Assembly (NCBI RefSeq): GCF_032397745.1
Contig: NZ_CP135921.1
Span: 3,348,001-3,412,000 of the forward strand
From: Bradyrhizobium prioriisuperbiae
GTDB taxonomy: Bacteria > Pseudomonadota > Alphaproteobacteria > Rhizobiales > Xanthobacteraceae
DNA length: 64,000 nucleotides
Reading direction: 5' to 3'
Positions 35,981-45,284 of the stretch are shown here, piece by piece (positions within the stretch are counted from its first letter, which is position 1; each line of letters begins with the position of its first letter). Below the pieces are notes generated by a model that saw nothing but the letters and a program-made list of their open reading frames with translations, searched no databases and was not told the origin of the DNA. A program made the position numbers and the translations under genes.

Positions 35981-38517
35981 AAGTCCGGTCGCTGCTACGG
36001 CATCCCGTTCTCTGGGTTGCCGTCGTCCTCAACGTATTGAGCGCCCTCTGGTTCGCGCTCGGCGCGCCTGTTTCACTTGTCACGCAGATCGCGATTTATA
36101 CGCTGTATGGCGCAGGGGTGAACCTGCTCGTCGGCTACACCGGCCTCGTGCCGTTCGGTGCATCCGTGTTCTTCGGCTGCGCGAGCTATGCGGCGGCGTT
36201 CTTCCTGCTCGGCGGGATCGGCAACGAGTTTGCCGCGCTGGCGCTGTCGATCGCTTTCTCGATCCTGCTGGGTCTGGCCATCGGGGCGATCATCCTGCGC
36301 CGCAAAGGTCTGTATTTCTCGTTGTTGACGCTCGCCTTCTCGCAAATTGCCTTCGAAGTTGCGTTCAAATGGACTTCGGTCACCGGCGGCGAGAACGGCA
36401 TTCAGGGCGTTCCCCGTCCGAATTTCGCCAGCGACACCTCGTTCCATTTCTTCGTGGTCGTGACGGTGGTGCTTGCCATGTGGCTGATGTGGCGGCTGGC
36501 GCATGCGCCTTTCGGCCGCGTACTCCAGGCCGTACGGGACAACGAACAGCGCGCGAGCAGCCTCGGCTACAATGTCTACCTCGTCCGTCTCGGCTCGTTC
36601 ACGCTGATGGCTGCAGTCGTCGGCTACGCCGGCGCTCTCCTGACCCTGATGCTGCAAGGCGTCTATGCCGATAATCTGAGCTGGCAGCACGCAGGCGACA
36701 GCCTGTTGATGACCGTCCTCGGCGGCGTCCACCATTTTCTTGGCCCGCTCTGGGGCGCTATCGCTTTCATTATTCTGGAAAACCGCCTGTCCGCATTCAC
36801 CGAGAACTGGTGGCTGATCTTCGCGCCGATACTGATTTTCTTCGCGTTGCTGTCGCCCGAAGGAATCCAGGGTTTGGCGCAGCGAATGGTACGGCGCGAG
36901 CGTTGGACATTGACCAACAACACCATTCCTCCCCGTCCTCACGCCATCAAGCCCTATGAAAGCGCGGCCCTTGCGATCGACCCGGCCAAGCCGATCCTCG
37001 AAACCCGCAAGCTCTCCAAGAGTTTCGGCAGCCTAGTCACGGCGAAGGAAATCGATCTTGAGGTTCGCCCCTTCGTGCTCCACAGCATCATCGGTCCGAA
37101 CGGGGCCGGCAAGACGACCTTCTATAACATGCTGACCGGCGTTCTGCCGGTGAGTGGCGGCCAGATTTTATTCGAAGGCAAGGACATCACGAAGCTGCCG
37201 ATCCACGCGCGGGCGCGTCTCGGCATCTGCCGTTCGTTCCAGATCCTCTCGATCTTCCCCAACCTGACTGTATTTGAAAACGTGCGGGTGGCCGTGCAGG
37301 CGCAGCGTCACGGCGCGAACGGATTGTTTTTCGACGCCCATGGCCTGACAGCGATAAACGACAGAGCCTGGTCTATCCTCGATGCGGTCGGCCTCGCCGA
37401 CCGGGCAGCGGACCCCTGCGTCAATCTCCCCCATGGCGCCAAGCGCCTGCTGGAGATCGCAGTCACGCTTGCGATCGACTCCAAGCTGCTGCTGCTTGAC
37501 GAACCTCTCGCCGGTCTTGCGGAGGCGGATCGGGTCGTGGTCGCCGATTTGATCAGGCGGCTTGCCGAGAAACACGCCGTGCTGCTCATCGAACACGACA
37601 TCGACCGCGTCCTGGCCATCTCCGACCGTATCTCCGTTTTGCATCAGGGGCGCATCATCGCCGATGGGAAGCCGGCCGAGGTCGCCTCAAATCCGCAAGT
37701 GATCGCGGCCTATCTGGGCGCCAGCAAGACAAGCGGGCGGCATATGCCGCCGGCGGTTGAGCGGTTGGCCCATGCCTCACGGCGTCCGCTGCTCGACGCA
37801 CGGGCCATGGCGGTCGGCTATTCCGGCAGTACGGTGCTCGCGGGAGTGAACCTCACCGTGCATGAAGGTGAGGCGGTCGCGCTGCTCGGCCGCAACGGCG
37901 TCGGCAAAACCACGATGCTCAAGGCGCTTACCGGCAGCCTGCCCTTGAGCGCGGGTGCCATCACGTTCAACGGCGTCTCGCTGAACGGACTCAAGCCGTA
38001 TCAAATAAACAGGCTGGGCATCTCGTTGGTGCCGGAAGGCCGCCGCCTGTTTCCAAATCTCACGGTCATGGAAAACCTTCAACTCGCGGCGCGTTCGGGC
38101 GGCATCAGCATTGCGGAAGTGTTCGAGCTTTTCCCCCGTCTCCAGACGCGCCAGAAGGCGAGGGCGGAGAACCTGTCCGGCGGCGAACGACAGATGGTGG
38201 CCATTGCCCGCGCGCTCGTCGTGCCCAGCAAGCTGATCCTGCTCGACGAACCGTTCGAAGGCCTCGCGCCGGCAGTGGTCAACGAGGTGATGGAGGCGCT
38301 CGTCAAGCTGCGCGGCAAGGTCGCGATGATCGTCGTGGAACACCACGCCGAGACCGTCCTGACCATCGCGGACCGGGCCTGCGTGCTCGTCAATGGGGCG
38401 GTCGCATTCGAAGGCGAGGCACGCACGCTCGGAGAAGACCACGCACTCCAGGCCCGGCTGCTCGGTGTGGTTCAAGACGAGGCGTCGGCCTCCTTCGCCG
38501 AACAGGCAATCGCGTAA
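35977..38517 (+). CDS. livM-livG-livF: LivM-LivG-LivF triple fusion: permease plus two ATPases
   Basis: 846 residues, three normally separate proteins in one chain. LivM permease at about 1-310 (LLVGYTGLVPFGASVFFG, LRRKGLYFSLLTLAFSQIAF). LivG ATPase at about 340-580: Walker A GPNGAGKTT, signature-like NLPHGAKRLLEIA, Walker B LLLLDEPLAG. LivF ATPase at about 600-846: GRNGVGKTT, LSGGERQM, LILLDEPFEG. With LivH and the binding protein it makes a full importer. LivM-LivG fusions are common; inclusion of LivF is unusual. Couples to livH by an ATGA overlap. Confidence 0.95.
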   Translation: MKVRSLLRHPVLWVAVVLNVLSALWFALGAPVSLVTQIAIYTLYGAGVNLLVGYTGLVPFGASVFFGCASYAAAFFLLGGIGNEFAALALSIAFSILLGLAIGAIILRRKGLYFSLLTLAFSQIAFEVAFKWTSVTGGENGIQGVPRPNFASDTSFHFFVVVTVVLAMWLMWRLAHAPFGRVLQAVRDNEQRASSLGYNVYLVRLGSFTLMAAVVGYAGALLTLMLQGVYADNLSWQHAGDSLLMTVLGGVHHFLGPLWGAIAFIILENRLSAFTENWWLIFAPILIFFALLSPEGIQGLAQRMVRRERWTLTNNTIPPRPHAIKPYESAALAIDPAKPILETRKLSKSFGSLVTAKEIDLEVRPFVLHSIIGPNGAGKTTFYNMLTGVLPVSGGQILFEGKDITKLPIHARARLGICRSFQILSIFPNLTVFENVRVAVQAQRHGANGLFFDAHGLTAINDRAWSILDAVGLADRAADPCVNLPHGAKRLLEIAVTLAIDSKLLLLDEPLAGLAEADRVVVADLIRRLAEKHAVLLIEHDIDRVLAISDRISVLHQGRIIADGKPAEVASNPQVIAAYLGASKTSGRHMPPAVERLAHASRRPLLDARAMAVGYSGSTVLAGVNLTVHEGEAVALLGRNGVGKTTMLKALTGSLPLSAGAITFNGVSLNGLKPYQINRLGISLVPEGRRLFPNLTVMENLQLAARSGGISIAEVFELFPRLQTRQKARAENLSGGERQMVAIARALVVPSKLILLDEPFEGLAPAVVNEVMEALVKLRGKVAMIVVEHHAETVLTIADRACVLVNGAVAFEGEARTLGEDHALQARLLGVVQDEASASFAEQAIA

Positions 38518-38537
38518 TCAGACAAAGGGAAATTCGG

Positions 38538-39602
38538 GTGGCTTCAGCACGTATCGGTATCATCGGCCTCGGCACGATCGGCAAGGCGCATTGGAAGGTC
38601 ATCCGCGAGTCGTCGCAGACGACGTTGATCGCGGTCGCCGATCCCACGCCTTCGGCGCTGGATTTTGCGCGCTCCGAGGACATCCCGGCCTACGCCGACT
38701 ACTGCGAAATGCTGGAAAATGAGACGCTCGACGGGGTCATCGTCGCCGTGCCGAACGCACAGCATGTACCGGTGGCGCTCGCCTGTATCGAGCGAAATAT
38801 CGCGGTGTTGGTCGAAAAGCCGGTGGCCGATTCAGTCGAGGACGCGCGCGTGATGTGCAAGGCAGCCGAGGCACGTGATGTGCCCCTGTTGGTCGGTCAC
38901 CATCGTCGCCACAATGCTGCCATCCAGCGTGTGCGCCGGGGTATTCATGACGGGCTCATCGGGCGGCCAGTGACGGCTACGGTCATGTACAACCAGCTCA
39001 AGACGGCGAGCTATTTTGACCTCGATTGGCGACGGCAGGTCGGCGGCGGACCCATCCTGATCAATCTGATTCACGAGATTGACCTGATCCGCTTCATGTT
39101 CGGCGAGATCCACTCGCTCCAGGCGGTCAGCTCCAACGCCGTGCGTGGATTTGCGGTCGAGGACACTGCCGCGGTGCTGTTGCGCTTCCACAGCGGCGCC
39201 ATCGGCACGATCAGCGTTTCGGACACTGCGGTCTCGCCGTTCTCTTGGGACCTGACTTCCGGCGAATTCGACCTGATGCTGGAAACGTCCGATCGAATGA
39301 AGCGGCAGAAGGTCAGCACACATGTTTTCTCGGGAACGGAGGGTTCCCTGACGCTGCCGACATTGCAACACTATCATTATCGCGGGGTCGCCGAGCCGGG
39401 GTGGCGCAGCGATCTCAACGCCGAAGTGCTGGCCGCCGAAAGCGCCGACACCTATCTGCGCCAGGTCGAGCATTTCGCCCGCGTCATCCGTCGCGAAGAG
39501 GCACCGCTGGTGTCAGGCAAGGATGGAGTGCGTACGCTGCAGGCGACCCTTGCGGTCAAGGAAGCGGCAGCCACCGGTCAAACGATCATGCTGAGCGAAT
39601 AG
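38538..39602 (+). CDS. Gfo/Idh/MocA-family NAD(P)-dependent oxidoreductase
   Basis: 354 residues from GTG 38538 after AAAGGGA. Rossmann motif IGIIGLGTIGKAH, the catalytic-Lys motif VLVEKPVADS and the GGGPILINLIHEID motif with active-site Asp/His. The family oxidises or reduces sugars, inositols and related polyols at a ring hydroxyl. Twenty bases after the transporter fusion, so the imported compound is probably its substrate or leads to it. IolG-like activity on a cyclitol is one possibility. Confidence 0.92.
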   Translation: MASARIGIIGLGTIGKAHWKVIRESSQTTLIAVADPTPSALDFARSEDIPAYADYCEMLENETLDGVIVAVPNAQHVPVALACIERNIAVLVEKPVADSVEDARVMCKAAEARDVPLLVGHHRRHNAAIQRVRRGIHDGLIGRPVTATVMYNQLKTASYFDLDWRRQVGGGPILINLIHEIDLIRFMFGEIHSLQAVSSNAVRGFAVEDTAAVLLRFHSGAIGTISVSDTAVSPFSWDLTSGEFDLMLETSDRMKRQKVSTHVFSGTEGSLTLPTLQHYHYRGVAEPGWRSDLNAEVLAAESADTYLRQVEHFARVIRREEAPLVSGKDGVRTLQATLAVKEAAATGQTIMLSE

Positions 39603-39637
39603 ACGCGCGCCGGCTATCTCTCCGACGAGGACAAGGA

Positions 39638-40447
39638 ATGCCACTTCTTTCGTTAGCCCACTTCACGGTCGTTGAAGCAGATCCGATCACGCTGATCGAG
39701 TCCGCGCAGGCCGGAGGATATGATGCAATCGGACTGCGCATCGTACCGCCTTTTCCAACCGACCATGTATTCCCGGTGATCGGCAATCCGAACTTGATCC
39801 GCAGCATCAAGCGGCGGCTCGTGGAGACAGGCATTAGGGTGCTCGACGTCGAAGCGATCTGGCTGACGGCCGAAAGCGACGTCGCGTCATTGGAGCCTGC
39901 TCTCGACGTCGCCGTCGAGTTAGGCGCTGGATATGTGATCGTAGTGGGCAATGACCCCGATCGCGGGCGGCTCGCGCGAAACTTTTCCCGCCTCTGTGCG
40001 GCGGCCAACCTCAGGGGGGTGCGGGTGATGCTGGAATTCATTCCGTATTCCCAGATCCGCTCGCTGGCGCAGGCCGTCGCACTGCTAACGGAGGCCGCGC
40101 CCACGAATGCGGGCGTGCTGGTAGATGCGCTGCATCTCAGCCGCTCGGGCGGCAGCCCGGCAGATCTCGCGCAATACGATCCGGCGCTGTTTTCCTACAT
40201 GCACTTGTGCGATGCGCCGGCTATCCTCCCGGCACCGGAAGGGGTGCGGCCCGAGGCGCGAGAAGGGCGGCTCTATCCGGGAGAAGGTGGGCTTTGGCTC
40301 GCTGATTTCATCAGAGCATTTCCCCGGGACACGCCGATCGCCATCGAGGCCCCGAGCGCCCGCCGGGCCGGCTTGCCGCCGGCGGAACGCGCGGGCTTGG
40401 CTGCGTCCGGGACGAGGCAGTTGCTCCGGGAGCTAATCGCAAGATGA
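39638..40447 (+). CDS. TIM-barrel sugar isomerase/epimerase-like protein
   Basis: 269 residues starting MPLLSLAHFTVV at 39638. AP-endonuclease-2/IolE-like barrel with likely metal ligands Glu in VMLEFIPYSQ, Asp in VLVDALHLSRS, His in YMHLCDAP and Glu in IAIEAPS. Members isomerise, epimerise or dehydrate keto-sugars and keto-cyclitols. The next gene starts within its stop (ATGA), so they are coupled. A dehydratase role after the upstream oxidoreductase would fit. Confidence 0.85.
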   Translation: MPLLSLAHFTVVEADPITLIESAQAGGYDAIGLRIVPPFPTDHVFPVIGNPNLIRSIKRRLVETGIRVLDVEAIWLTAESDVASLEPALDVAVELGAGYVIVVGNDPDRGRLARNFSRLCAAANLRGVRVMLEFIPYSQIRSLAQAVALLTEAAPTNAGVLVDALHLSRSGGSPADLAQYDPALFSYMHLCDAPAILPAPEGVRPEAREGRLYPGEGGLWLADFIRAFPRDTPIAIEAPSARRAGLPPAERAGLAASGTRQLLRELIAR

Positions 40448-41586
40448 CCACTCCATTCACGCTTCCGGTCCCCGACGAGCAGGTTGGCGCGCTGCGGGCT
40501 CGACTTCTTGCAACGCGCTGGCCGTCCTACGATTCGCGTGACGATCGGTCGCTTGGTACGAGCTCCGATGATGCCAGGCGTTTGGCGCAGTATTGGGCCA
40601 ATCAGTTTGACTTCGACTCTCTGCGACAGCGCCTTGCTGCGTTACCACATGAGAACGTTACCATTGACGGTGCGGCGGTTCATCTCGTGCATGCCCGAAG
40701 CCCGCATCAACAGGCGGTGCCCGTGATCATGACGCACGGCTGGCCCAGCAGCTTCCTGGAGATCGTCCCGCTAATCGAGCGGATGACCGAGCCGGAACGG
40801 TTTGGTGGTCGTGCCGAAGATGCCTGCCATCTCGTCATCCCGTCGCTGCCGGGATTCGGCTTTTCTTCTCCTGCGCGAAGCCTCGAAGGATATACCGGCG
40901 CTGCCATCGCCGACCTGTGGGCGCGCGTGATGACGTCGCTGGGATACGAACGATTCTTTGCCAGCGGCGGCGATATCGGCGCGCGGGTGACGTCGTGGCT
41001 CGGTGTGCGACATCCGCAGCGGGTGAGGGGCATTCATGTCAGCTCGAATGCGCTCCGGGTGGCGTTGCCGGGCGAGGCGGTACCCACAGTGGACGAGCGG
41101 GCCTATCTTGTCCGGCGCGAGCAATGGGCTACTGCGGAGGGCGGCTACATGCATGTTCAGCAGACCAAACCGCTCAGTCTCGCCTACGGACTGAGCGACT
41201 CTCCCGCGGGGCTCGCTGCCTGGCTGGCGGAGAAGTGGGGTTCCTGGAGTGACGGGCTGGATTGCGCGAGCACCGAGGTCATGGACATCATCCTCAGCCA
41301 CGCCTCGCTCTATTGGATATCGAATACGATCGCCACATCGTTCCTGCCCTATTTTGTCTACGATTGGCCGCCCGGCGCACGGTTGGATGGCGCGCAAGTC
41401 AAGGTACCCGTCGGCTTCTACCTGTCGGCTGCTGAGATTGGCGGCATACCGCCGGAATCCTTTGCCCGCCGGCAGTTCGAGATCGCGCGCTGGAGTGTCT
41501 TGCCGCGCGGAGGTCACTTCATGGCTACCGAGGAGCCCGGTTTACTGGCGGATGATTTGCTGGCGTTTATCCGCGCCTTCCGATGA
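40444..41586 (+). CDS. Microsomal-type epoxide hydrolase
   Basis: 380 residues. N-terminal EHN domain (PFTLPVPDEQVGALRARL, TRWPSYDSRD), then the hydrolase core: THGWPSSFLEIVPLI for the oxyanion hole, nucleophile Asp in ASGGDIGARVTSWLG and terminal GGHFMATEEPGLLADDL with the catalytic His. Uses an Asp to open epoxides, or related hydrolysis. No signal peptide. Lies in the middle of the catabolic operon. Confidence 0.9.
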   Translation: MTTPFTLPVPDEQVGALRARLLATRWPSYDSRDDRSLGTSSDDARRLAQYWANQFDFDSLRQRLAALPHENVTIDGAAVHLVHARSPHQQAVPVIMTHGWPSSFLEIVPLIERMTEPERFGGRAEDACHLVIPSLPGFGFSSPARSLEGYTGAAIADLWARVMTSLGYERFFASGGDIGARVTSWLGVRHPQRVRGIHVSSNALRVALPGEAVPTVDERAYLVRREQWATAEGGYMHVQQTKPLSLAYGLSDSPAGLAAWLAEKWGSWSDGLDCASTEVMDIILSHASLYWISNTIATSFLPYFVYDWPPGARLDGAQVKVPVGFYLSAAEIGGIPPESFARRQFEIARWSVLPRGGHFMATEEPGLLADDLLAFIRAFR

Positions 41587-41638
41587 GCTGCTCGCCGCGA
41601 AAGAAGTCGAATCAATTTGTCATTGAAAGATCGTCCAC

Positions 41639-42562
41639 ATGAGCCAGGCTTCGCGCCTCTTTGAAGGGTTTTCAGCGCTCGATCGCCAGACCTCACGTGT
41701 GCGCTTCGCGGGCGTGATCGGCGGAGAGGGGCCACCGGTCCTCCTGTTGCATGGCTATCCGCAATGTCATGCCACCTGGCACGATGTCGCGCCGGCCCTG
41801 GCGGAGAGCTACACCGTCATTGCACCCGACCTGCCGGGCTACGGGAAGAGCCGCGTGCTCGATGACGGGCCCTGGCACAAGCGGGCGGTCGGTGCGGAAC
41901 TCGTCGCGCTGATGCGCGCGCTCGGGCACGATCGCTTTGCCGTCGTCGGACATGACCGGGGAGCGCGCGTCGGTTATCGGCTCGCGCTCGATCATCCGGA
42001 TCGTGTGAGCGCGTATTGTTCGCTCGCCGTCGTGCCGACACTCGATGTTTGGCCCGCCGTCGACCGGCAATTTGCCAAGGGAGCCTTTCACTGGTTTCTT
42101 TTCGCCCAGCCAGGCGATTTGCCGGAGCGCATGCTGGCGGCCGATCCGGATGCCTTTCTTGATGCCACGCTGAACCAGATGGCCGGCGGAATCGAGAAAC
42201 TCCATCCCGCCGCCGTGGACGCTTACCGCGAGGCGTTTCGACGGACTTCGGTGCGCCAAGCGATGATAGAGGACTATCGGTCCGCCTATGACGTCGATGT
42301 TGAACATGATGCGGCTGACCGTGCATCGGGACGCAAGATTGTTTGCCCCGTGATGGTGCTCTGGGCCGCCGAGCGGCTTGTCGCCAGTGGAATGGAAAGC
42401 GGCAAGCTGACGGCGCCCGATGTTTGGCGCCGTTGGGCGGACGACGTCCAGGGATTCGACATAGCCTGCGGCCATCTTTTGCCGGAACAGGCTGCCGAAG
42501 CGGTAATCGAAAAGGTCGTCCCGTTCCTCGAGGCTTCGTTGCGGAGCGATGCAAATGATTGA
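41639..42562 (+). CDS. Fluoroacetate-dehalogenase-like alpha/beta hydrolase
   Basis: 307 residues. Nucleophile motif GHDRGARVGYRLALDHPD has the Asp and the two Args that bind carboxylate in FAcD enzymes, FHWFLFAQPGDLPE has the His-Trp pair that binds halide, and IACGHLLPEQ holds the catalytic His. The acid Asp after strand beta-6 (usually LDIxPT) reads LAVVPT here, so one triad member may be missing or replaced. Dehalogenation of 2-haloacids or hydrolysis of another carboxylate is possible. Confidence 0.85.
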   Translation: MSQASRLFEGFSALDRQTSRVRFAGVIGGEGPPVLLLHGYPQCHATWHDVAPALAESYTVIAPDLPGYGKSRVLDDGPWHKRAVGAELVALMRALGHDRFAVVGHDRGARVGYRLALDHPDRVSAYCSLAVVPTLDVWPAVDRQFAKGAFHWFLFAQPGDLPERMLAADPDAFLDATLNQMAGGIEKLHPAAVDAYREAFRRTSVRQAMIEDYRSAYDVDVEHDAADRASGRKIVCPVMVLWAAERLVASGMESGKLTAPDVWRRWADDVQGFDIACGHLLPEQAAEAVIEKVVPFLEASLRSDAND

Positions 42563-42636
42563 ATCGCGCACGGACCAGGAGATGGAAGCCGTTGCTCCGT
42601 GGCCACCGTGCGTCTCGTCAAATTGAAGGAAACCAC

Positions 42637-43452
42637 GTGAAAACTCTCTCCCTTGGCGCAAGCACATGGACCTATCTCCAGACATGCGGCTTGGAAGCGG
42701 CCCTTCGGCGCTTGCAGAGCGTGGGATATAGTCGATTCGACGTTCTTACGATTCCACCGCACTTGTGGCCCTACGACATCGATATAACCCAACGTCGCGC
42801 GCTTCGCGATCTGCTCGCCAGCGAAGGCTTGAACTTCGATTCGTTGAATTTACCGAGTACCGATCAAAATCTGTGCAGCGTTACGCCGCAGATGCGCGAA
42901 TACTCGGTCCAACAATTTCTCGACATGATCGACCTCTGTGAAGAGGTCTGCGTGCCGATGATCGTTGTTGTTCCGGGAAGACGGGCCAACTTCGTACCGC
43001 CGCCGCCGGAAGCGTCGTACGGTTGGTTAAAGGCCGGACTCGATACGCTTATTCCCCACGCGGAGCGGGCGGGAGTGCGTTTGATCTTGGAAAATCACCA
43101 TATGAGTCCGATGCCGACGGTGCAGCAAATGGTGACGTTTCTGGAATCGGTTGGCAGCGATCAGCTCGGAATTGCGTACGACGTAGCGAATGGTGAATTC
43201 GTTGGCGAAGACCAGACTCAAGCGATCCGTACTGCCGGACGCTGGTTACGCCAGGTCCATCTTTCCGATGCAAGCCGCAGCAAATGGGATCACGCTCCAA
43301 TTGGTCAGTCCGCCGTCGACTTCGCCGCGGTTGTGCAGGCGTTGCGTGAGATCGATTTTTCCGGGACGAGCATCGTGGAAGTGATATCTCAAACACCGGA
43401 TGCCGATATGGCCGCAGCCCGGCAAGCGCTGCACCTCCATGGCTGGAATTGA
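42637..43452 (+). CDS. TIM-barrel isomerase / dehydroshikimate-dehydratase-like protein
   Basis: 271 residues from GTG 42637 with GAAGGA six bases before; the longer frame lacks a better start. Metal-site candidates: Glu in RLILENHHMSP, Asp in GIAYDVANGEF, His in RQVHLSDASRSK and Glu in SIVEVISQ. Such barrels include hydroxypyruvate isomerase, IolE and 3-dehydroshikimate dehydratase. The adjacent AroE-like gene, only three bases on, supports action on a shikimate-like or cyclitol ring. Confidence 0.83.
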   Translation: MKTLSLGASTWTYLQTCGLEAALRRLQSVGYSRFDVLTIPPHLWPYDIDITQRRALRDLLASEGLNFDSLNLPSTDQNLCSVTPQMREYSVQQFLDMIDLCEEVCVPMIVVVPGRRANFVPPPPEASYGWLKAGLDTLIPHAERAGVRLILENHHMSPMPTVQQMVTFLESVGSDQLGIAYDVANGEFVGEDQTQAIRTAGRWLRQVHLSDASRSKWDHAPIGQSAVDFAAVVQALREIDFSGTSIVEVISQTPDADMAAARQALHLHGWN

Positions 43453-43455
43453 GTC

Positions 43456-44289
43456 ATGGCCAACGCCCCGGCATCTGAAGCGATTGGCTTGGATAACGAC
43501 TTTCCCAACGGACAGCTGCGCATTTACGGGCTCATCGGTGATCCGGTGTCGCAGGTGCGCGCACCATCTCCGATGACTCAACGTCTGCGTCAGGCCGGCC
43601 TCAACGCGGCCCTTCTGCCGCTGCACGTGCCGGCCGTCGTCTTGCCGATAGCATTTGGCGGCCTGAAGCTAATCAGAAATCTCGATGGTTTGGTGATCAC
43701 CGTGCCGCATAAGATACCCATGGCCGAATTGGTCGATCGCTGCTCCGAGCGCGCGCGCCTGGTCGGCGCGATTAATGTCGCGCGTCGCGAAGCGGATAGC
43801 TCTTGGAGCGGTGACATTCTCGATGGTGTCGGCTTTGTGCGCGGCCTAATAGATCGCGGTTTCGACCCAAATGGTCAGAGCGCCTTCGTGATCGGTGCGG
43901 GTGGTGCCGGGTGTGCTGTTGCCATGGAACTTGTCCTGGCCGGAGCATCGGTGCGCGTCTTCGATGTCTCCGCCGCCCGCGCCAACGCGCTCGCAGCGCG
44001 CATGCAACAGGCCAACTATTCGGTCGCATCGGTTGAAACGGCCGATCCGCGCGGAGCAGCCTTGGTAGTGAACGCGACTCCCCTCGGCATGCGCGAGGAT
44101 GATCCTCTCCCGCTAGACCCGGCGCTGTTGTCGCCGGAGATGCTGGTAGCCGAAGTGGTCATGAAGCCGCCAGTGACGGCATTCTTGAAGCACGCGATGG
44201 CGCGTGGCTGCCAGACGCAGCTCGGCGAAGCCGTGATGCTTTATCAACTCGATGCTCAAGTTGAATTCTTTCGGAAAGGACTCGCTTAG
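43456..44289 (+). CDS. Shikimate dehydrogenase-like oxidoreductase
   Basis: 277 residues. AroE fold: IYGLIGDPVSQVRAPSPM, VITVPHK with the catalytic Lys, the LDGVGF motif with the catalytic Asp, and nucleotide loop VIGAGGAGCAVAMEL. The two substrate-binding Ser residues (SxSP in AroE) read V and A in QVRAP, so true shikimate is an unlikely substrate. Related quinate or amino-shikimate dehydrogenases also vary here. Last gene of the rightward run before the IclR gene. Confidence 0.87.
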   Translation: MANAPASEAIGLDNDFPNGQLRIYGLIGDPVSQVRAPSPMTQRLRQAGLNAALLPLHVPAVVLPIAFGGLKLIRNLDGLVITVPHKIPMAELVDRCSERARLVGAINVARREADSSWSGDILDGVGFVRGLIDRGFDPNGQSAFVIGAGGAGCAVAMELVLAGASVRVFDVSAARANALAARMQQANYSVASVETADPRGAALVVNATPLGMREDDPLPLDPALLSPEMLVAEVVMKPPVTAFLKHAMARGCQTQLGEAVMLYQLDAQVEFFRKGLA

Positions 44290-44416
44290 TTCCGGGCAAG
44301 AACGGCGTTGAAAGAGCTCACCAGGCGCCTCGCCGTTGGGCTCCTGATAGCGCGCAGTGCTCGCGACCCGCGAGACGATTCGTGCCGCGTTGACAGGCCC
44401 CTCAAATTGGCAGAAG

Positions 44417-44434
44417 AGTTCGTATATGTGAACT
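44417..44434. promoter_or_regulatory. IclR-type operator candidate upstream of iclR
   Basis: AGTTC-gtatatgt-GAACT: perfect 5-base arms with 8-base spacer, 14 bases before the IclR start. The same design recurs at 45285-45310. Confidence 0.65.
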
Positions 44435-44447
44435 GAGAGGGTTGCTC

Positions 44448-45257
44448 ATGTCAGATTCTGTTCTGGCGGCCGTCAAATCTGCCGATCGCGTGCTCGATTT
44501 GCTCGAGTTGCTCGCGCACGCGGGGCGCGAGATGTCGCATAGCGAGATCGCCGAGATATTGCAGATTCCCAAGAGCAGCCTTTCGCAGTTGCTGAAGAAT
44601 TTGATCGCCCGTGGTTATGTCGAGGGCACGGTTAACGGCCGCGGATACCGTGTCGGCGAGGCGCTGCTCAGCCTGTCGCAGAGCGCAGGGCGAATGCGCG
44701 ATCTGGCGACGCAGTCGGAAACATTCCTGGCGGACCTGACGCAGAAGACCGGAGAGAGCAGCGCGTTGAATCTTCTCAGGGGCGACGATGCCGAGGTCGC
44801 GGCAACCATTCTCGGACCGCATCGACTTGTCACCCATATGCGGTTGGGCGATCTGGCCCCGCTCTACGCCACTTCCGGCGGTAAGGCGATTTTGGCATAC
44901 ATGCCGGGCGATTTTCAGAAGGAATATTTTGCCCGTGTCCAGTTCGAGCGAGCGACGCCGAAGACCATCCATTCGGTCAAGGTATTGCGGCAGGAGATCG
45001 AGAAAATCCGTACCAAAGGCTTTGCGTACTCCCACGAGGAGTGGACCCCCGGGATCATCGGCATCGGAGTTCCGGTGCTTGACCCCGCCGGAGAACCGCT
45101 GGGAGCAATTAACGTCGCAATTCCGGCATCGCGCTTCAATCCGGAGATGCAACGCAAGGCCGAGCATGCCTTGATTCAAACCCGCGATGACTTGCTGCGG
45201 CATCTGCTCCTGCGTCCGCGCCTGAAGCGAGGAGACATCGAATCCCGCCGCGATTGA
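44448..45257 (+). CDS. IclR-family transcriptional regulator
   Basis: 269 residues from ATG 44448 with GAGAGG before it. N-terminal winged helix (SADRVLDLLELLAHAGREMS, IAEILQIPKSSLSQLLKNLI), then the IclR ligand domain with ATSGGKAILAYM and GIIGIGVPVLDPAGEPLGAI. Members often control protocatechuate, gallate or hydroxyquinol pathways. It sits between the upper-pathway genes and the ring-cleavage genes and is flanked by two similar inverted repeats, its probable sites. Confidence 0.92.
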   Translation: MSDSVLAAVKSADRVLDLLELLAHAGREMSHSEIAEILQIPKSSLSQLLKNLIARGYVEGTVNGRGYRVGEALLSLSQSAGRMRDLATQSETFLADLTQKTGESSALNLLRGDDAEVAATILGPHRLVTHMRLGDLAPLYATSGGKAILAYMPGDFQKEYFARVQFERATPKTIHSVKVLRQEIEKIRTKGFAYSHEEWTPGIIGIGVPVLDPAGEPLGAINVAIPASRFNPEMQRKAEHALIQTRDDLLRHLLLRPRLKRGDIESRRD

Positions 45258-45284
45258 CATTCACCAAGAATGTACATATATGAG

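Noticed and set aside
36073..36942. 289-codon frame antisense to the LivM domain
   Set aside because: Composition is rich in Arg, Glu and Gln as expected for the reverse of a membrane protein gene; no motifs.
41693..42685. 330-codon frame antisense to the dehalogenase-like gene
   Set aside because: High-GC shadow; the plus-strand protein has conserved catalytic motifs.
38538..43452. C-glycoside deglycosylation system (oxidoreductase plus TIM barrel)
   Set aside because: The small partner protein usually paired with the barrel in that system is not seen, so the match to that system is only partial; kept as an alternative to the cyclitol idea, not as a call.
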